Positions 34,071 to 42,770 of a stretch of DNA of 64,000 bases are shown here, one piece after another; the first letter of the stretch is position 1, and each line of letters starts with the position of its first letter. A program made the translations under genes and the position numbers. Source of the DNA: UBA8190 sp003453695 (GTDB lineage Bacteria; Actinomycetota; Acidimicrobiia; Acidimicrobiales; UBA8190). The notes under the pieces are model-generated. The model saw nothing but the letters and a program-made list of their open reading frames with translations. It was not told the DNA's origin and ran no database searches. Location of the stretch: the NCBI GenBank assembly GCA_036796975.1, contig DAIRBY010000009.1, forward strand, positions 1-64,000, read 5' to 3'.

Positions 34071-35777
34071 ATGCCAACCATGCTCTCTCGGCTCTCTCGC
34101 ATGCGGTCCCGCCGCGTCGCCCCGCCGGCGGCCATGCTGGCCTTCGCCGTTGTCGCCTTGACCCTCGCCTCGACGATCGGCACGGGGGGCGGCGCCCCGG
34201 GCCCGTCCGGCGTCGTCCTGGCCGGCAAGCGGCATCCGACCACGACCTCGACCAGCACCACGACGACGTCTTCGACGACGTCGTCGACCACGACGTCGAC
34301 GTCGACGAGCACCACCACCGCCACGACCCAGCGACCGGGCAACAACGGGGCGCTCGCCGTCAAGGTGGTGGGCAACGAGCTCGAGAACGGCTCCGGCCAG
34401 CCCATGCGCCTCGTGGGCGTGGACCGCTCCGGCACCGAGTACGCCTGCGCGCAGGGGTGGGGGATCTTCGACGGTCCCTCCGACGCCTCGTCGGTGTCGG
34501 CCATCCGCTCCTGGCACGGCGATGCCGTGCGGGTGCCGCTCAACGAGGATTGCTGGCTCGGGATCAACGGGGTGAGCCCGTCCTACAGCGGCGCCAACTA
34601 CCGCAACGCCATCGAGGGATACGTCCAGACCCTCAACGCCGCGGGCATGGTGGCGGTCTTGGACCTGCACTGGAACGCGCCGGGCTCGACCCTGGCCACC
34701 GGACAGCAGGTCATGGCCGACGCCGACCACTCACCGGCCTTCTGGTCCTCGGTGGCCGCCGCCTTCAAGGGCGACCCCGCCGTGGTGTTCGACCTCTACA
34801 ACGAGCCCCACGACATCTCGTGGTCCTGTTGGCTGAACGGCTGCACCACCTCGGCCGGATGGCAGGCGGCGGGCATGCAGCAGCTGCTCGACGCCGTCCG
34901 CAACGCCGGGGCCACCCAGCCCGTCATGGCCGGCGGGCTCAACTGGTCGGGCGATCTGTCGAGCTGGCTGGCCAACGAGCCCAACGACCCCCTGCACCAG
35001 CTCGCCGCCTCGGCCCACATCTACAACTTCTCGGCGTGCAACACCGAGAGCTGCTGGAACCAGACCATCGCCCCCGTTGCCGCCAAGGTGCCGGTCGTGA
35101 CGGGGGAGATCGGCGAGAACGACTGCGCCAGCAGCTTCATCGACAGCTACATGAGCTGGGCCGACTCGGTGGGCGTGTCCTACATCGGCTGGACGTGGGA
35201 CACCTGGAACTGCTCGAGCGGCCCGGCCCTCATCACCGACTACAGCGGCACCCCGACCAACTTCGGGGCGGGACTCCAGGCGCACCTCGCCACCCTGGCG
35301 GCGTCCTCAGCGGTCTTCGCCCCGTCGGCCTCGTCGTCCTCGCCGCCGCCGCCGTCGTCCCCGCCGCCCTCCAGCTCCGGCGCCCAGCTCGACTTCACCA
35401 ACGGCAACACCAACGGCTGGAGCGTGGAGTGGGGCTCGGACTCATCGGTGGCCCCGTCCGGCCAGGGACTCGTCCTCGGGCTCACCGGGACCGGCTATCC
35501 GGGCTTCTACGGCACCACAGGGCTGTCGGGACTGGGGCCCGGGTCAGCCGTGACCTACACGATCGACGACCCGTCGGGCACGCCCCTCCAGATCGAGCCC
35601 TTCGCCCAAGACGGCTCGTGGACCGTCCACTTCGCTCCTGCCACCACGCTGGGCCCGGGGTGGAACACCGTGACATGGACGGTCCCGCCCGAGACCGGCA
35701 TCACCGCCATCGGCCTACAGGTCAACGACTCCTCGAATTTCGTGGGCCAGCTGGTGCTGGCCTCGGCCCGGTGGTGA
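34071..35777 (+). CDS. Secreted GH5-family glycoside hydrolase (cellulase-like) with C-terminal accessory domain
   Basis: This 568-residue exported protein has a signal or anchor segment (about 18-40) and a Ser/Thr linker (57-88). A GH5 TIM barrel follows, with the acid/base E245 in FDLYNEPHD and the nucleophile E346 in VVTGEIGEND. A Pro/Ser hinge (PPPPSSPPPSSS) joins a C-terminal beta-sandwich-like domain (LDFTNGNTNGWSVEWG ... VNDSSNFVGQLVLASARW) that may bind carbohydrate. GH5 enzymes cut beta-glucans or mannans; the exact glycan is unknown. The 138 bases before it hold no gene. They include a small hairpin, GGGG-GAAA-TCCC near 33992, but no riboswitch was recognised. Confidence 0.85.
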   Translation: MPTMLSRLSRMRSRRVAPPAAMLAFAVVALTLASTIGTGGGAPGPSGVVLAGKRHPTTTSTSTTTTSSTTSSTTTSTSTSTTTATTQRPGNNGALAVKVVGNELENGSGQPMRLVGVDRSGTEYACAQGWGIFDGPSDASSVSAIRSWHGDAVRVPLNEDCWLGINGVSPSYSGANYRNAIEGYVQTLNAAGMVAVLDLHWNAPGSTLATGQQVMADADHSPAFWSSVAAAFKGDPAVVFDLYNEPHDISWSCWLNGCTTSAGWQAAGMQQLLDAVRNAGATQPVMAGGLNWSGDLSSWLANEPNDPLHQLAASAHIYNFSACNTESCWNQTIAPVAAKVPVVTGEIGENDCASSFIDSYMSWADSVGVSYIGWTWDTWNCSSGPALITDYSGTPTNFGAGLQAHLATLAASSAVFAPSASSSSPPPPSSPPPSSSGAQLDFTNGNTNGWSVEWGSDSSVAPSGQGLVLGLTGTGYPGFYGTTGLSGLGPGSAVTYTIDDPSGTPLQIEPFAQDGSWTVHFAPATTLGPGWNTVTWTVPPETGITAIGLQVNDSSNFVGQLVLASARW

Positions 35778-35851
35778 CCAGCCGGCGCTGACCGAACCTC
35801 GGCGCTCGAGCGCGGCGGCGCCCGATAGCCCAGTTGGCAGAGGCTCTCGGC

Positions 35852-35857
35852 TACACT
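35852..35857 (+). promoter_or_regulatory. Possible -10 element of the DEAD-box helicase gene
   Basis: TACACT (TANNNT) lies 154 bases before the helicase ATG. A start site just downstream would give a long leader beginning close to the first stem-loop at 35869. No convincing -35 box was found. Confidence 0.4.
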
Positions 35858-35868
35858 GTTGACGCGTG

Positions 35869-35977
35869 CCACGACCAAGGGGTCGTGGTGCGGGGTCTTC
35901 CTCACGTGCGCTTCGTCTGCCCCAAGGGGCGACCGCGGAGTCCGAGGCGGACCCGCCCGGCGACCGACAGGCGGTCG
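35869..35977 (+). promoter_or_regulatory. Structured 5' leader of the DEAD-box helicase gene
   Basis: Two perfect stem-loops can be read: CCACGACC-AAGG-GGTCGTGG (35869-35888, 8-bp stem) and CGACCG-ACAGG-CGGTCG (35961-35977, 6-bp stem), within about 150 bases of leader. Long structured leaders that respond to cold or to helicase level are known for RNA helicase genes. This one is unassigned, and its function is inference. Confidence 0.45.
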
Positions 35978-36011
35978 TCGCATACCGAAGCGAGCGATTT
36001 CTTTGACCCAG

Positions 36012-37238
36012 ATGACGAAGCGTCCCGTCGGGGACGCCGCCGCCGTTGCCAGCGCGCCTGCTGCCGTGGCGGCCACCACCTTCGCCGAGCTCGGGGTGGA
36101 CCCGGCCCTCGTGGCCGAGCTCGAGCGCCGCAACATCACCGTCCCCTTCCCGGTGCAGGCCCTCACGATCGGAGACGGCATCGCCGGCCGCGACGTGTGC
36201 GGCAAGGCCAAGACCGGTTCCGGGAAGACCCTCGCCTTCGGGCTGCCCCTGCTCATGCGGGTGCCGAAGGCGCACGTCGGCAAGCCCCGGGCACTGGTGC
36301 TCGTGCCCACCCGGGAGCTGGCGCTGCAGGTGGGCGACGTGCTCGCACCGCTGGCGGACGCCGTCGACCGTCGTGTCGTCACCGTGTACGGAGGGGCCGA
36401 CATCGAGCGACAGGTGAAGAAGCTCCGCAAGGGCTGCGACGTGGTCGTGGCCACTCCGGGCCGGCTCATCGACCTGGGCGAGCGCAAGGTCGTCTCACTC
36501 GAAGCGATCGAGGTCGTCGTGCTCGACGAGGCCGACCGTATGGCCGACATGGGATTCCTGCCTCAGGTCGACTGGCTGCTGCGGCGCATCCACGGTTCGC
36601 ACCAGACCATGCTGTTCTCGGCCACCTTGGACGGTGACGTCGACCGGTTGGTGCGCCGGCACCTGTCGGACCCGGTCCGTCACGAGGTGGCGTCGGCCAC
36701 CACCACGGTGGACTCGATGGAGCACCGCTTCCTCCAGGTCCATCAGATGGACAAGGTGAAGGTGGCCGCCGCCATCTGCCAGGGTGCCGCCAAGGTGCTC
36801 GTGTTCGTCCGTACCAAACGCGGCGCCGATCGGCTCGTGGAGCAGCTGGCACGCGAGCACGTGCGCGCCGCCGCCATCCACGGGGACCTGCGCCAGCAGA
36901 GCCGCGAGAAGGCGCTCAGCCAGTTCACCTCGGGACGCCTGCACGTGCTCGTGGCCACCGACGTGGCGGCCCGGGGCTTGGACATCGACGACGTCGAGGT
37001 CGTGGTCCACTACGACCCGCCGGAGGACCACAAGGCGTACCTGCACCGTTCGGGCCGCACGGCGCGCGCCGGAGGGGACGGTGTGGTGGCCACCTTGGTG
37101 CTGTGGGACCAGATCCTCGAGGTCGAGCGCATCCAGAAGCGCCTCGGCCTGTCCGCCCCCATCGTGGAGGTGTTCTCCAACGACCGGCGGCTGGCCGACC
37201 TGAGCGCCTGGTCACCGGCCGACGAGGGTGCCGCCTGA
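36012..37238 (+). CDS. DEAD-box ATP-dependent RNA helicase (RhlE-like)
   Basis: The 408-residue protein has all the helicase motifs: the Q region (FAELGVDPALVAELERR, PFPVQALTIG), motif I AKTGSGKT near 73, PTRELALQV, TPGRLIDL, VLDEADRMADMGF (DEAD), SATLDGDV (SAT), FVRTKRGADRLVEQL, ATDVAARGLDI and HRSGRTARAGG. It unwinds RNA and helps ribosome or mRNA maturation, often at low temperature. The C-terminus is short, with no RGG or basic tail. The ATG was preferred over open frame further upstream because the conserved region begins shortly after it. Confidence 0.93.
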   Translation: MTKRPVGDAAAVASAPAAVAATTFAELGVDPALVAELERRNITVPFPVQALTIGDGIAGRDVCGKAKTGSGKTLAFGLPLLMRVPKAHVGKPRALVLVPTRELALQVGDVLAPLADAVDRRVVTVYGGADIERQVKKLRKGCDVVVATPGRLIDLGERKVVSLEAIEVVVLDEADRMADMGFLPQVDWLLRRIHGSHQTMLFSATLDGDVDRLVRRHLSDPVRHEVASATTTVDSMEHRFLQVHQMDKVKVAAAICQGAAKVLVFVRTKRGADRLVEQLAREHVRAAAIHGDLRQQSREKALSQFTSGRLHVLVATDVAARGLDIDDVEVVVHYDPPEDHKAYLHRSGRTARAGGDGVVATLVLWDQILEVERIQKRLGLSAPIVEVFSNDRRLADLSAWSPADEGAA

Positions 37239-37270
37239 TCGACGCCGTCCGGGTCGGCGTCCCGGCCCCG

Positions 37271-37276
37271 TAGCAT
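37271..37276 (+). promoter_or_regulatory. -10 element giving a leaderless PIG-L mRNA
   Basis: TAGCAT lies 8 bases before the ATG of the PIG-L gene with no ribosome site between, the same spacing seen at the two divergent promoters in this window. The gene starts 46 bases after the helicase stop, so it can have its own promoter. Confidence 0.45.
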
Positions 37277-37284
37277 CCCCTTCG

Positions 37285-38025
37285 ATGGCCGACGCCCCGC
37301 CCGTCGTGGATCCCGTGCCTCCTGCGGCCGACCGCATCCTCGTGGTCGTCGCCCACCCCGACGACGTCGACTTCGGCGTGGCCGGCTCGGTGGCCCAATG
37401 GACCAAAGCCGGTGTCGAGGTCTCGTACTGCATCGTCACCGACGGCGACGCCGGTGGGTCGGACCGTTCGGTGTCGCGCCCAGACATGGCGCGCATCCGC
37501 CGCCAGGAGCAGCGTGCTGCCGCCGCCGAGGTGGGGGTCAGCGACGTCGTGTTCCTCGGCTATCCCGACGGGCGGCTCACTTCCAGCATCGAGCTGCGCC
37601 GCGACGTGAGCCGTGAGATCCGCCGCCTCCGTCCCCAGCGCGTGGTGTGCCCGTCACCCGACCGCATGTGGGACCGCCTCGGTGCCAGCCACCCCGACCA
37701 CCTGGCCGCCGGCGAGGCCACGGTGTGTGCCGTGTACCCCGACGCCCGCAATCCCTTCGCCCATCCCGAGCTGCTCGAAGAGGGGCTCGAGCCCTTCTCG
37801 GTGCCCGAGCTGTGGCTGATGGCCAGTCCCGAGACCACCCACGTCGTCGACGTCACCGACACCTTCGACAAGAAGATCGCCGCCCTGCGCTGTCACGTGA
37901 GCCAGGTGGGCGATGGCGAAGGGCTCGAGGACTGGGTCAGGGGGTGGTTGTCGGCCGCCGCCGCCCGGGCGGGCCTGCCCGAGGGGCGGCTCGTCGAGTC
38001 CTTCCGGGCCGTGCACATCTTCTGA
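37285..38025 (+). CDS. PIG-L/LmbE-family deacetylase (MshB-like)
   Basis: The 246-residue protein has the zinc and catalytic motif VVVAHPDDVDFGVAGS near 20-35, CIVTDGDAGG, RIRRQEQRAAAAEVGV, VFLGYPDGRL and SHPDHLAAGEATVCAVYP (second His motif). The family removes N-acetyl groups from GlcNAc-type sugars. In actinobacteria it includes MshB and Mca of mycothiol metabolism, but many members act on other sugars. No mycothiol gene is adjacent, so the substrate is left open. Confidence 0.87.
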   Translation: MADAPPVVDPVPPAADRILVVVAHPDDVDFGVAGSVAQWTKAGVEVSYCIVTDGDAGGSDRSVSRPDMARIRRQEQRAAAAEVGVSDVVFLGYPDGRLTSSIELRRDVSREIRRLRPQRVVCPSPDRMWDRLGASHPDHLAAGEATVCAVYPDARNPFAHPELLEEGLEPFSVPELWLMASPETTHVVDVTDTFDKKIAALRCHVSQVGDGEGLEDWVRGWLSAAAARAGLPEGRLVESFRAVHIF

Positions 38026-38049
38026 GCACCGGCGGACGACCGGCTGCGA

Positions 38050-39534
38050 TCAGTGGTGTCGACCCGTCGTGGTCGGCGTGCCCTGGTCGCCTCCGCCTCC
38101 AGGCTTGGGCTTCGGAGGCGTCGTCGTGGTGGTCGTCGTGGCCGGGTTCTGCAGCCCCATGGCCTGAGCCACGGCCGCCACGTCCGACAGGAGCGTGGCC
38201 GTGACGCTCGCCGTCGCCCCGCCGTTGCTGTCGGCGGCGATGATCGTCTGGTCGATGGCCCCGAGCGTGTCGCCCGCCGCCGTCGGGTCACTCTGGGCCT
38301 GGGCGTCGGCTTGTGCCAGCTGGCTCACGATCTGCTGGCCGACGTCGGGTGACAGCGAGCCGGCCGACTCCGCCTGCTGGACGTCGCGCACGAGGTTGGC
38401 CGACGCGATGGGCACCGACGCCGCCGTGGTCGTGGTCGAGCTGTTCGTCCCGTGGCTGGCACGGGCCGGGGCGGGCCGGGACACGAGCGCCCAGGCGCCG
38501 AGCGACATCACCAGGACGAGGAGCGCCACGGCGGAAGCCAGCATGATCGTGCGCCGCCGGTCGCGGCTCCGACGGCGCAGCGCCTGTGGGGCGTACTGGG
38601 GGCTGGCCAGCGTGGGAGGGCCGGCCACGTTGGTGGGCGCTCCGTCGGCGCTCGGGGCCGGCTCGCCCCCGGCGGCCGCCATGGCCGGGTTGGACAGGGC
38701 GAACGCTTCGGTGGCCCGCGGGTCCCACGGCCGGGCGAAGGCGGGGGCGTGCAGCATGTCGGTCACCTCGGCCGCCTCCGGGCGCCGGGCGGGGTCCGGG
38801 TCCATCATCGACGCCAGCAGCATCCGCCACGGCGCCGGCAGGCCGTCGGGCGAGGGCACGGCGCCCCCCAGGCGCCGGGCGACGACTTCGGCCGGGGTGC
38901 CCTCGAAGGCGCGCTCGCCCGTCATGCACTCGAGCAGCATGGCCCCGAGCGCCCACAGGTCCGCCTCCGGGCCGACCCGGTGGTGGCCCAGCTGCTCGGG
39001 TGCCATGTAGGCGGCGGTGCCGAGCGTCGTCCCGGTCACGGTGGCAGCCGAGGCGTCGAGCACCTGGGCGATCCCGAAGTCCGCCAGCCGCACCCGGGAT
39101 CCGGGGCCCAAGAGGACGTTGGCGGGCTTCACGTCGCGGTGCACCACACCGCGGCCGTGCACGTAGGCCAGGGCGTCCGCCAGCGAAGCCCCCAAGGTGG
39201 CGCACCGGTCGGGGGCGAGCGGCCCCCGGCGCAGGCGCTCGGCCAGCGTGGGGCCCTCGACCAGCTCCATCACCATGTAGGCGTGCCGGTCGTGGACGCC
39301 GGACCCGAGCAGGCGCACCAACCCGGGATGGTCGAAGCCCTCGACCGCCTTGGCCTCCCGGGTGATGCGCCGAGCGAGCTCCGGGTCGGTCGACCGGACC
39401 ACCTTGATGGCCACGGGCGGGCCGCCGGACTCGTCGACGGCCCGGTAGACGTCGGCCATCCCGCCATGGCCGAGGAGACGCTCCAGTCGGTAACGACCGG
39501 CGATGGGTTCGGTGGTAGGGACGGCAGAGGTCAT
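38050..39534 (-). CDS. Membrane Ser/Thr protein kinase (PknB-like)
   Basis: The 494-residue kinase has a Gly loop (LLGHGGMADVY), catalytic K44 in VAIKVV, HRDVKPANVLL with D134, DFG at 152-154 and GTAAYMAPEQL. After a Pro/Ala-rich link it has one membrane helix (about 334-356). The outer domain carries Thr-rich stretches and helices rich in Ala/Gln (VRDVQQAESAGSL ... IVSQLAQADAQAQ; TATLLSDVAAVAQAM). It ends in a Pro/Lys/Gly/Thr tail. There are no PASTA repeats. An outer domain of short helical repeats without PASTA motifs is unusual; its ligand is unknown. Confidence 0.92.
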   Translation of the reverse strand: MTSAVPTTEPIAGRYRLERLLGHGGMADVYRAVDESGGPPVAIKVVRSTDPELARRITREAKAVEGFDHPGLVRLLGSGVHDRHAYMVMELVEGPTLAERLRRGPLAPDRCATLGASLADALAYVHGRGVVHRDVKPANVLLGPGSRVRLADFGIAQVLDASAATVTGTTLGTAAYMAPEQLGHHRVGPEADLWALGAMLLECMTGERAFEGTPAEVVARRLGGAVPSPDGLPAPWRMLLASMMDPDPARRPEAAEVTDMLHAPAFARPWDPRATEAFALSNPAMAAAGGEPAPSADGAPTNVAGPPTLASPQYAPQALRRRSRDRRRTIMLASAVALLVLVMSLGAWALVSRPAPARASHGTNSSTTTTAASVPIASANLVRDVQQAESAGSLSPDVGQQIVSQLAQADAQAQSDPTAAGDTLGAIDQTIIAADSNGGATASVTATLLSDVAAVAQAMGLQNPATTTTTTTPPKPKPGGGGDQGTPTTTGRHH

Positions 39535-39665
39535 GGCACGTGTTGGTCAGCCCGCAGGCTCACATACCCTCGCACGCACGGATAGACGCACCGCCGGAGC
39601 ACCACATATTCCCCTGAGCTGGGAAAACGAAGCGGGGCCGCCCTCCGGCGTGGCAGGGTGGGCAA

Positions 39666-40016
39666 ATGATGATGCTCACTTGCCTGGTCCGGCGCAAGCC
39701 GGGGATGTCGCCCGAGGAGTTCCATCGCTACTGGCGCCATCGCCACGGCCCCTTCGTCGCCTCCACCAAGAGCGGGAGCTACGTGGTCCGCTACGAGCAG
39801 CACCACCGGGCCCTCGCGGACTACCCGCCCGAGGACGACGGGGGGTTCGACGGGGTCACCGTGCAGTGGTTCCGGTCGCGGGCCGACTACGAGGCCCACG
39901 TCTCGGCCCCCGACTTCGCAGAGGTGTGGGCGGACATCGAGCGCTTCCTGGACGTGGACCGGCTGACCTACGTGCTCACCGACGAGACCGCCGTCATCGT
40001 GGACGGGGATGCCTGA
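39666..40016 (+). CDS. EthD-domain protein (dimeric alpha/beta barrel)
   Basis: The 116-residue protein begins MMLTCLVRRKPGMSPEEFHRYWRHRHGPFV, with the EthD pattern of Pro-Glu-x-Phe-x-x-Tyr-Trp and His-x-x-x-His. It ends in DVDRLTYVLTDETAVI. EthD-like proteins assist P450 or other degradative systems, or act on small phenolics; the exact role is unknown. The gene is divergent from the kinase gene across 131 bases that hold no other gene. Confidence 0.8.
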   Translation: MMMLTCLVRRKPGMSPEEFHRYWRHRHGPFVASTKSGSYVVRYEQHHRALADYPPEDDGGFDGVTVQWFRSRADYEAHVSAPDFAEVWADIERFLDVDRLTYVLTDETAVIVDGDA

Positions 40017-40074
40017 GCGGGACCGCCGGGACACGCCGCCGCTCCGCCCGCACCCTCGTGGCCAGTGCGTCCGG

Positions 40075-42753
40075 TCAGCCCGAGAGCTGCCGGAGGACAT
40101 AGGTGAGGATCCCGCCGTGGCGGTAGTACTCCGCCTCCATGGGGGTGTCGATGCGCACCCGGGCCGGGAACTCCACGTCCCCGGCGCGCACCGTGAGCTC
40201 CTTCGGGACGTCGCCCCGGGCCAGGGCGTCGAGCCCCGTGATGTCCACGACCTCTTCACCGGTCAGTCCCAGCGACGCCACTGAGCGGCCCTCGGGGAAC
40301 TGCAGGGGCAGGATGCCCATGCCGATCAGGTTGGAGCGGTGGATGCGCTCGAAGCTCTGGGCGATGACGGCGCGCACGCCGAGCAGCGCCGGGCCCTTGG
40401 CGGCCCAGTCCCGCGACGACCCCGACCCGTACTCCTTGCCGGCGAGCACCACCAGCGGGACGCCCTCGGCCATGTAGCGCGTGGCGGCGTCGAAGATGGT
40501 CATCTGCTCCCCGTCGGGGAGGTGCCGCGTCACGCCGCCTTCTGTGCCCGGTGCCAGCAGGTTGCGCAGGCGCACGTTGGCGAAGGTCCCCCGCATCATG
40601 ACCTCGTGGTTGCCCCGGCGCGCCCCGTAGGAATTGAACTCCTCGACGCCCACGCCGTGGTCGGTGAGGTACTGCCCGGCGGGAGAGTTGGTGCGGATCG
40701 AGCCCGCCGGCGAGATGTGGTCGGTGGTGACGCTGTCGCCGAGCAGCGCCAGCACCCGGGCGCCGGTGATGTCGGCGGGCGCCTGCGGCTCGGGGGTGAG
40801 GCCGTCGAAGAACGGCGGGTCGAGCACGTAGGTGGAGTGCTCGTCCCACGGGAAGGTGGCGCCCGTTCCCACGTCGAGGGCCTGCCAACGCTCGTCGCCG
40901 TCGAACACCGAGGCGTAGCGGCTGCGGAACATCTCCGAGCTGAGCGCCTGACGCACGGTGTCGACGACGTCCTGTGCCGACGGCCAGATGTCACGCAGGT
41001 AGACGGGCGCACCGGACGTGTCGGTGCCGAGGGGGTCGGCCGTGAGGTCGACGTCCATCGAGCCGGCCAGGGCGTAGGCGACGACCAGCGGAGGCGACGC
41101 CAGGTAGTTGAGGCGGACGTCGGGGTGGATGCGGCCCTCGAAGTTGCGGTTCCCCGACAGCACCGACGCCACCGACAGCTCGCCGTCGCGCACCGCCTCC
41201 GACACCCCGGGGAGAAGGGGCCCGGAGTTGCCGATGCAGGTGGTGCAGCCGAAGCCGACCAGCTCGAAGCCGAGCGTGCTCAACGGCTCCAGGAGCCCCG
41301 CCCGTTCGTAGTAGTCCATGACGACGCGCGACCCGGGAGCCAGCGAGGTCTTCACCCACGGCCGGCGCTCCAGGCCCCTCTCGACGGCGTTCCTGGCGAG
41401 AAGGCCGGCAGCCAGCATCACCTGCGGGTTGGACGTGTTCGTGCAGCTGGTGATGGCGGCGATCACCACGTGCCCGTCGGTGATCTCGCCGGCGTCGCCG
41501 CCCGGCGCGGGCTGGGTGTGCAGGCTGTCGTCGGCGCGGCCGGGGGTCTCGGTGAGCGCCTGACGGAAGCCGGCCTTGGCATCGGCCAGCCGGACCCGGT
41601 CCTGGGGGCGAGCCGGCCCGGCCAGGCTGGGCTCCACCGTGGACAGGTCGAGCTCCACCTTCTCGGTGAACACCGGCTCGGGGTCGTCGGGGCGGGCGAA
41701 CATGCCCTGCTCCTTGGTGTACGCCTCGACCACGGCCACGTGCTCGTCGTCGCGCCCGGTGAAGCGCAGGTACGCCAGGGTGGCGTCGTCCACGGGGAAG
41801 ATGACGCAGGTGGCCCCGTACTCCGGCGCCATGTTGCCGATGGTGGCCCGGTTCTCGAGTGGCAGCTCGGCGAGCCCGGGCCCGTAGGCCTCGACGAACT
41901 TCCCCACCACGCCGTGACGGCGCAACAGCTCGGCGATGGTGAGCACCAGGTCGGTGGCGGTGGCGCCTTCGTTGAGCCGGCCGCTCAGGCGCAGCCCCAC
42001 GACCGGGGGGATGAGCATGGTGAGGGGTTGGCCGAGCATGGCCGCCTCGGCCTCGATGCCACCCACCCCCCAGCCCAGCACGCCGAGCCCGTTCACCATG
42101 GTGGTGTGGGAGTCGGTCCCCACCAGCGTGTCGGGGAAGGCCCAGCCGTCGGCGGCGAACACCACCCGCGACAGGTACTCGAGGTTCACCTGGTGGCAGA
42201 TGCCGGTGCCGGGGGGCACGACCCTGAACCCGTCGAACGCCTGCCGGGCCCAGCGCAGCAGCTGGTAGCGCTCGCCGTTGCGCCGGTACTCGATGTCGAC
42301 GTTGCGGGCGAAGGCGTCGGGACGCCCTGAGACCTCGGCGATGACCGAGTGGTCGATCACGAGCTCCACCGGCACGAGCGGGTTGATGCGCGTGGCGTCG
42401 CCTCCCATGCCGGCCAGGGCGTCGCGCATGGCGGCCAGGTCGACCACGGCGGGTACCCCGGTGAAGTCCTGCATGAGCACGCGCTCGGGGGTGAAGGCGA
42501 TCTCGGTGGCGCCCGCTGCTCCGCTCTTCGTCCGGGTGGCCCAGGAGGCGACGGCTTCGATGTCCGCGGCGTGCACGTGGCGGCCGTCCTCGTGGCGCAG
42601 CAGGTTCTCGAGGAGCACCTTCATCGAGTAGGGGAGTGCCTCCACCTCGAAGCGGTCGGCCAGGGCCCCGAGGCGGTGGACGTCGAGACGCCGCCCCCCG
42701 GTCTCGAGGGTGGATCTCGTCTCGAAGCTGTTCAGTCCGCCGCCTTGTGCCAT
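40075..42753 (-). CDS. acnA: Aconitate hydratase
   Basis: The 892-residue TCA-cycle enzyme interconverts citrate and isocitrate. It shows VGTDSHTTMVNGLGVLGWGVGGIEAEAA, the cluster ligands C in AAITSCTNTSNPQVM and in FGCTTCIGNSGPL, and the C-terminal swivel domain with GDSVTTDHISPAGS and GKEYGSGSSRDWAAKG. Length and order fit AcnA (about 890-940). AcnA can act as an iron-responsive RNA-binding protein when its cluster is lost, which is family knowledge. The gene follows the PQQ-repeat lipoprotein gene on the same strand with 17 bases between. Confidence 0.96.
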   Translation of the reverse strand: MAQGGGLNSFETRSTLETGGRRLDVHRLGALADRFEVEALPYSMKVLLENLLRHEDGRHVHAADIEAVASWATRTKSGAAGATEIAFTPERVLMQDFTGVPAVVDLAAMRDALAGMGGDATRINPLVPVELVIDHSVIAEVSGRPDAFARNVDIEYRRNGERYQLLRWARQAFDGFRVVPPGTGICHQVNLEYLSRVVFAADGWAFPDTLVGTDSHTTMVNGLGVLGWGVGGIEAEAAMLGQPLTMLIPPVVGLRLSGRLNEGATATDLVLTIAELLRRHGVVGKFVEAYGPGLAELPLENRATIGNMAPEYGATCVIFPVDDATLAYLRFTGRDDEHVAVVEAYTKEQGMFARPDDPEPVFTEKVELDLSTVEPSLAGPARPQDRVRLADAKAGFRQALTETPGRADDSLHTQPAPGGDAGEITDGHVVIAAITSCTNTSNPQVMLAAGLLARNAVERGLERRPWVKTSLAPGSRVVMDYYERAGLLEPLSTLGFELVGFGCTTCIGNSGPLLPGVSEAVRDGELSVASVLSGNRNFEGRIHPDVRLNYLASPPLVVAYALAGSMDVDLTADPLGTDTSGAPVYLRDIWPSAQDVVDTVRQALSSEMFRSRYASVFDGDERWQALDVGTGATFPWDEHSTYVLDPPFFDGLTPEPQAPADITGARVLALLGDSVTTDHISPAGSIRTNSPAGQYLTDHGVGVEEFNSYGARRGNHEVMMRGTFANVRLRNLLAPGTEGGVTRHLPDGEQMTIFDAATRYMAEGVPLVVLAGKEYGSGSSRDWAAKGPALLGVRAVIAQSFERIHRSNLIGMGILPLQFPEGRSVASLGLTGEEVVDITGLDALARGDVPKELTVRAGDVEFPARVRIDTPMEAEYYRHGGILTYVLRQLSG

Positions 42754-42770
42754 GTCCCCATTCTGCTCGC

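Noticed and set aside
34240..34335. Short tandem-repeat array (CGACG/ACGTC-type)
   Set aside because: It is codon-level repetition encoding the Ser/Thr linker of the glycosidase, not a CRISPR or other independent repeat.
35800..35960. Functional tRNA gene
   Set aside because: Only a D-arm-like segment is present. There is no paired anticodon stem, no GGTTCGA T-arm and no acceptor match.
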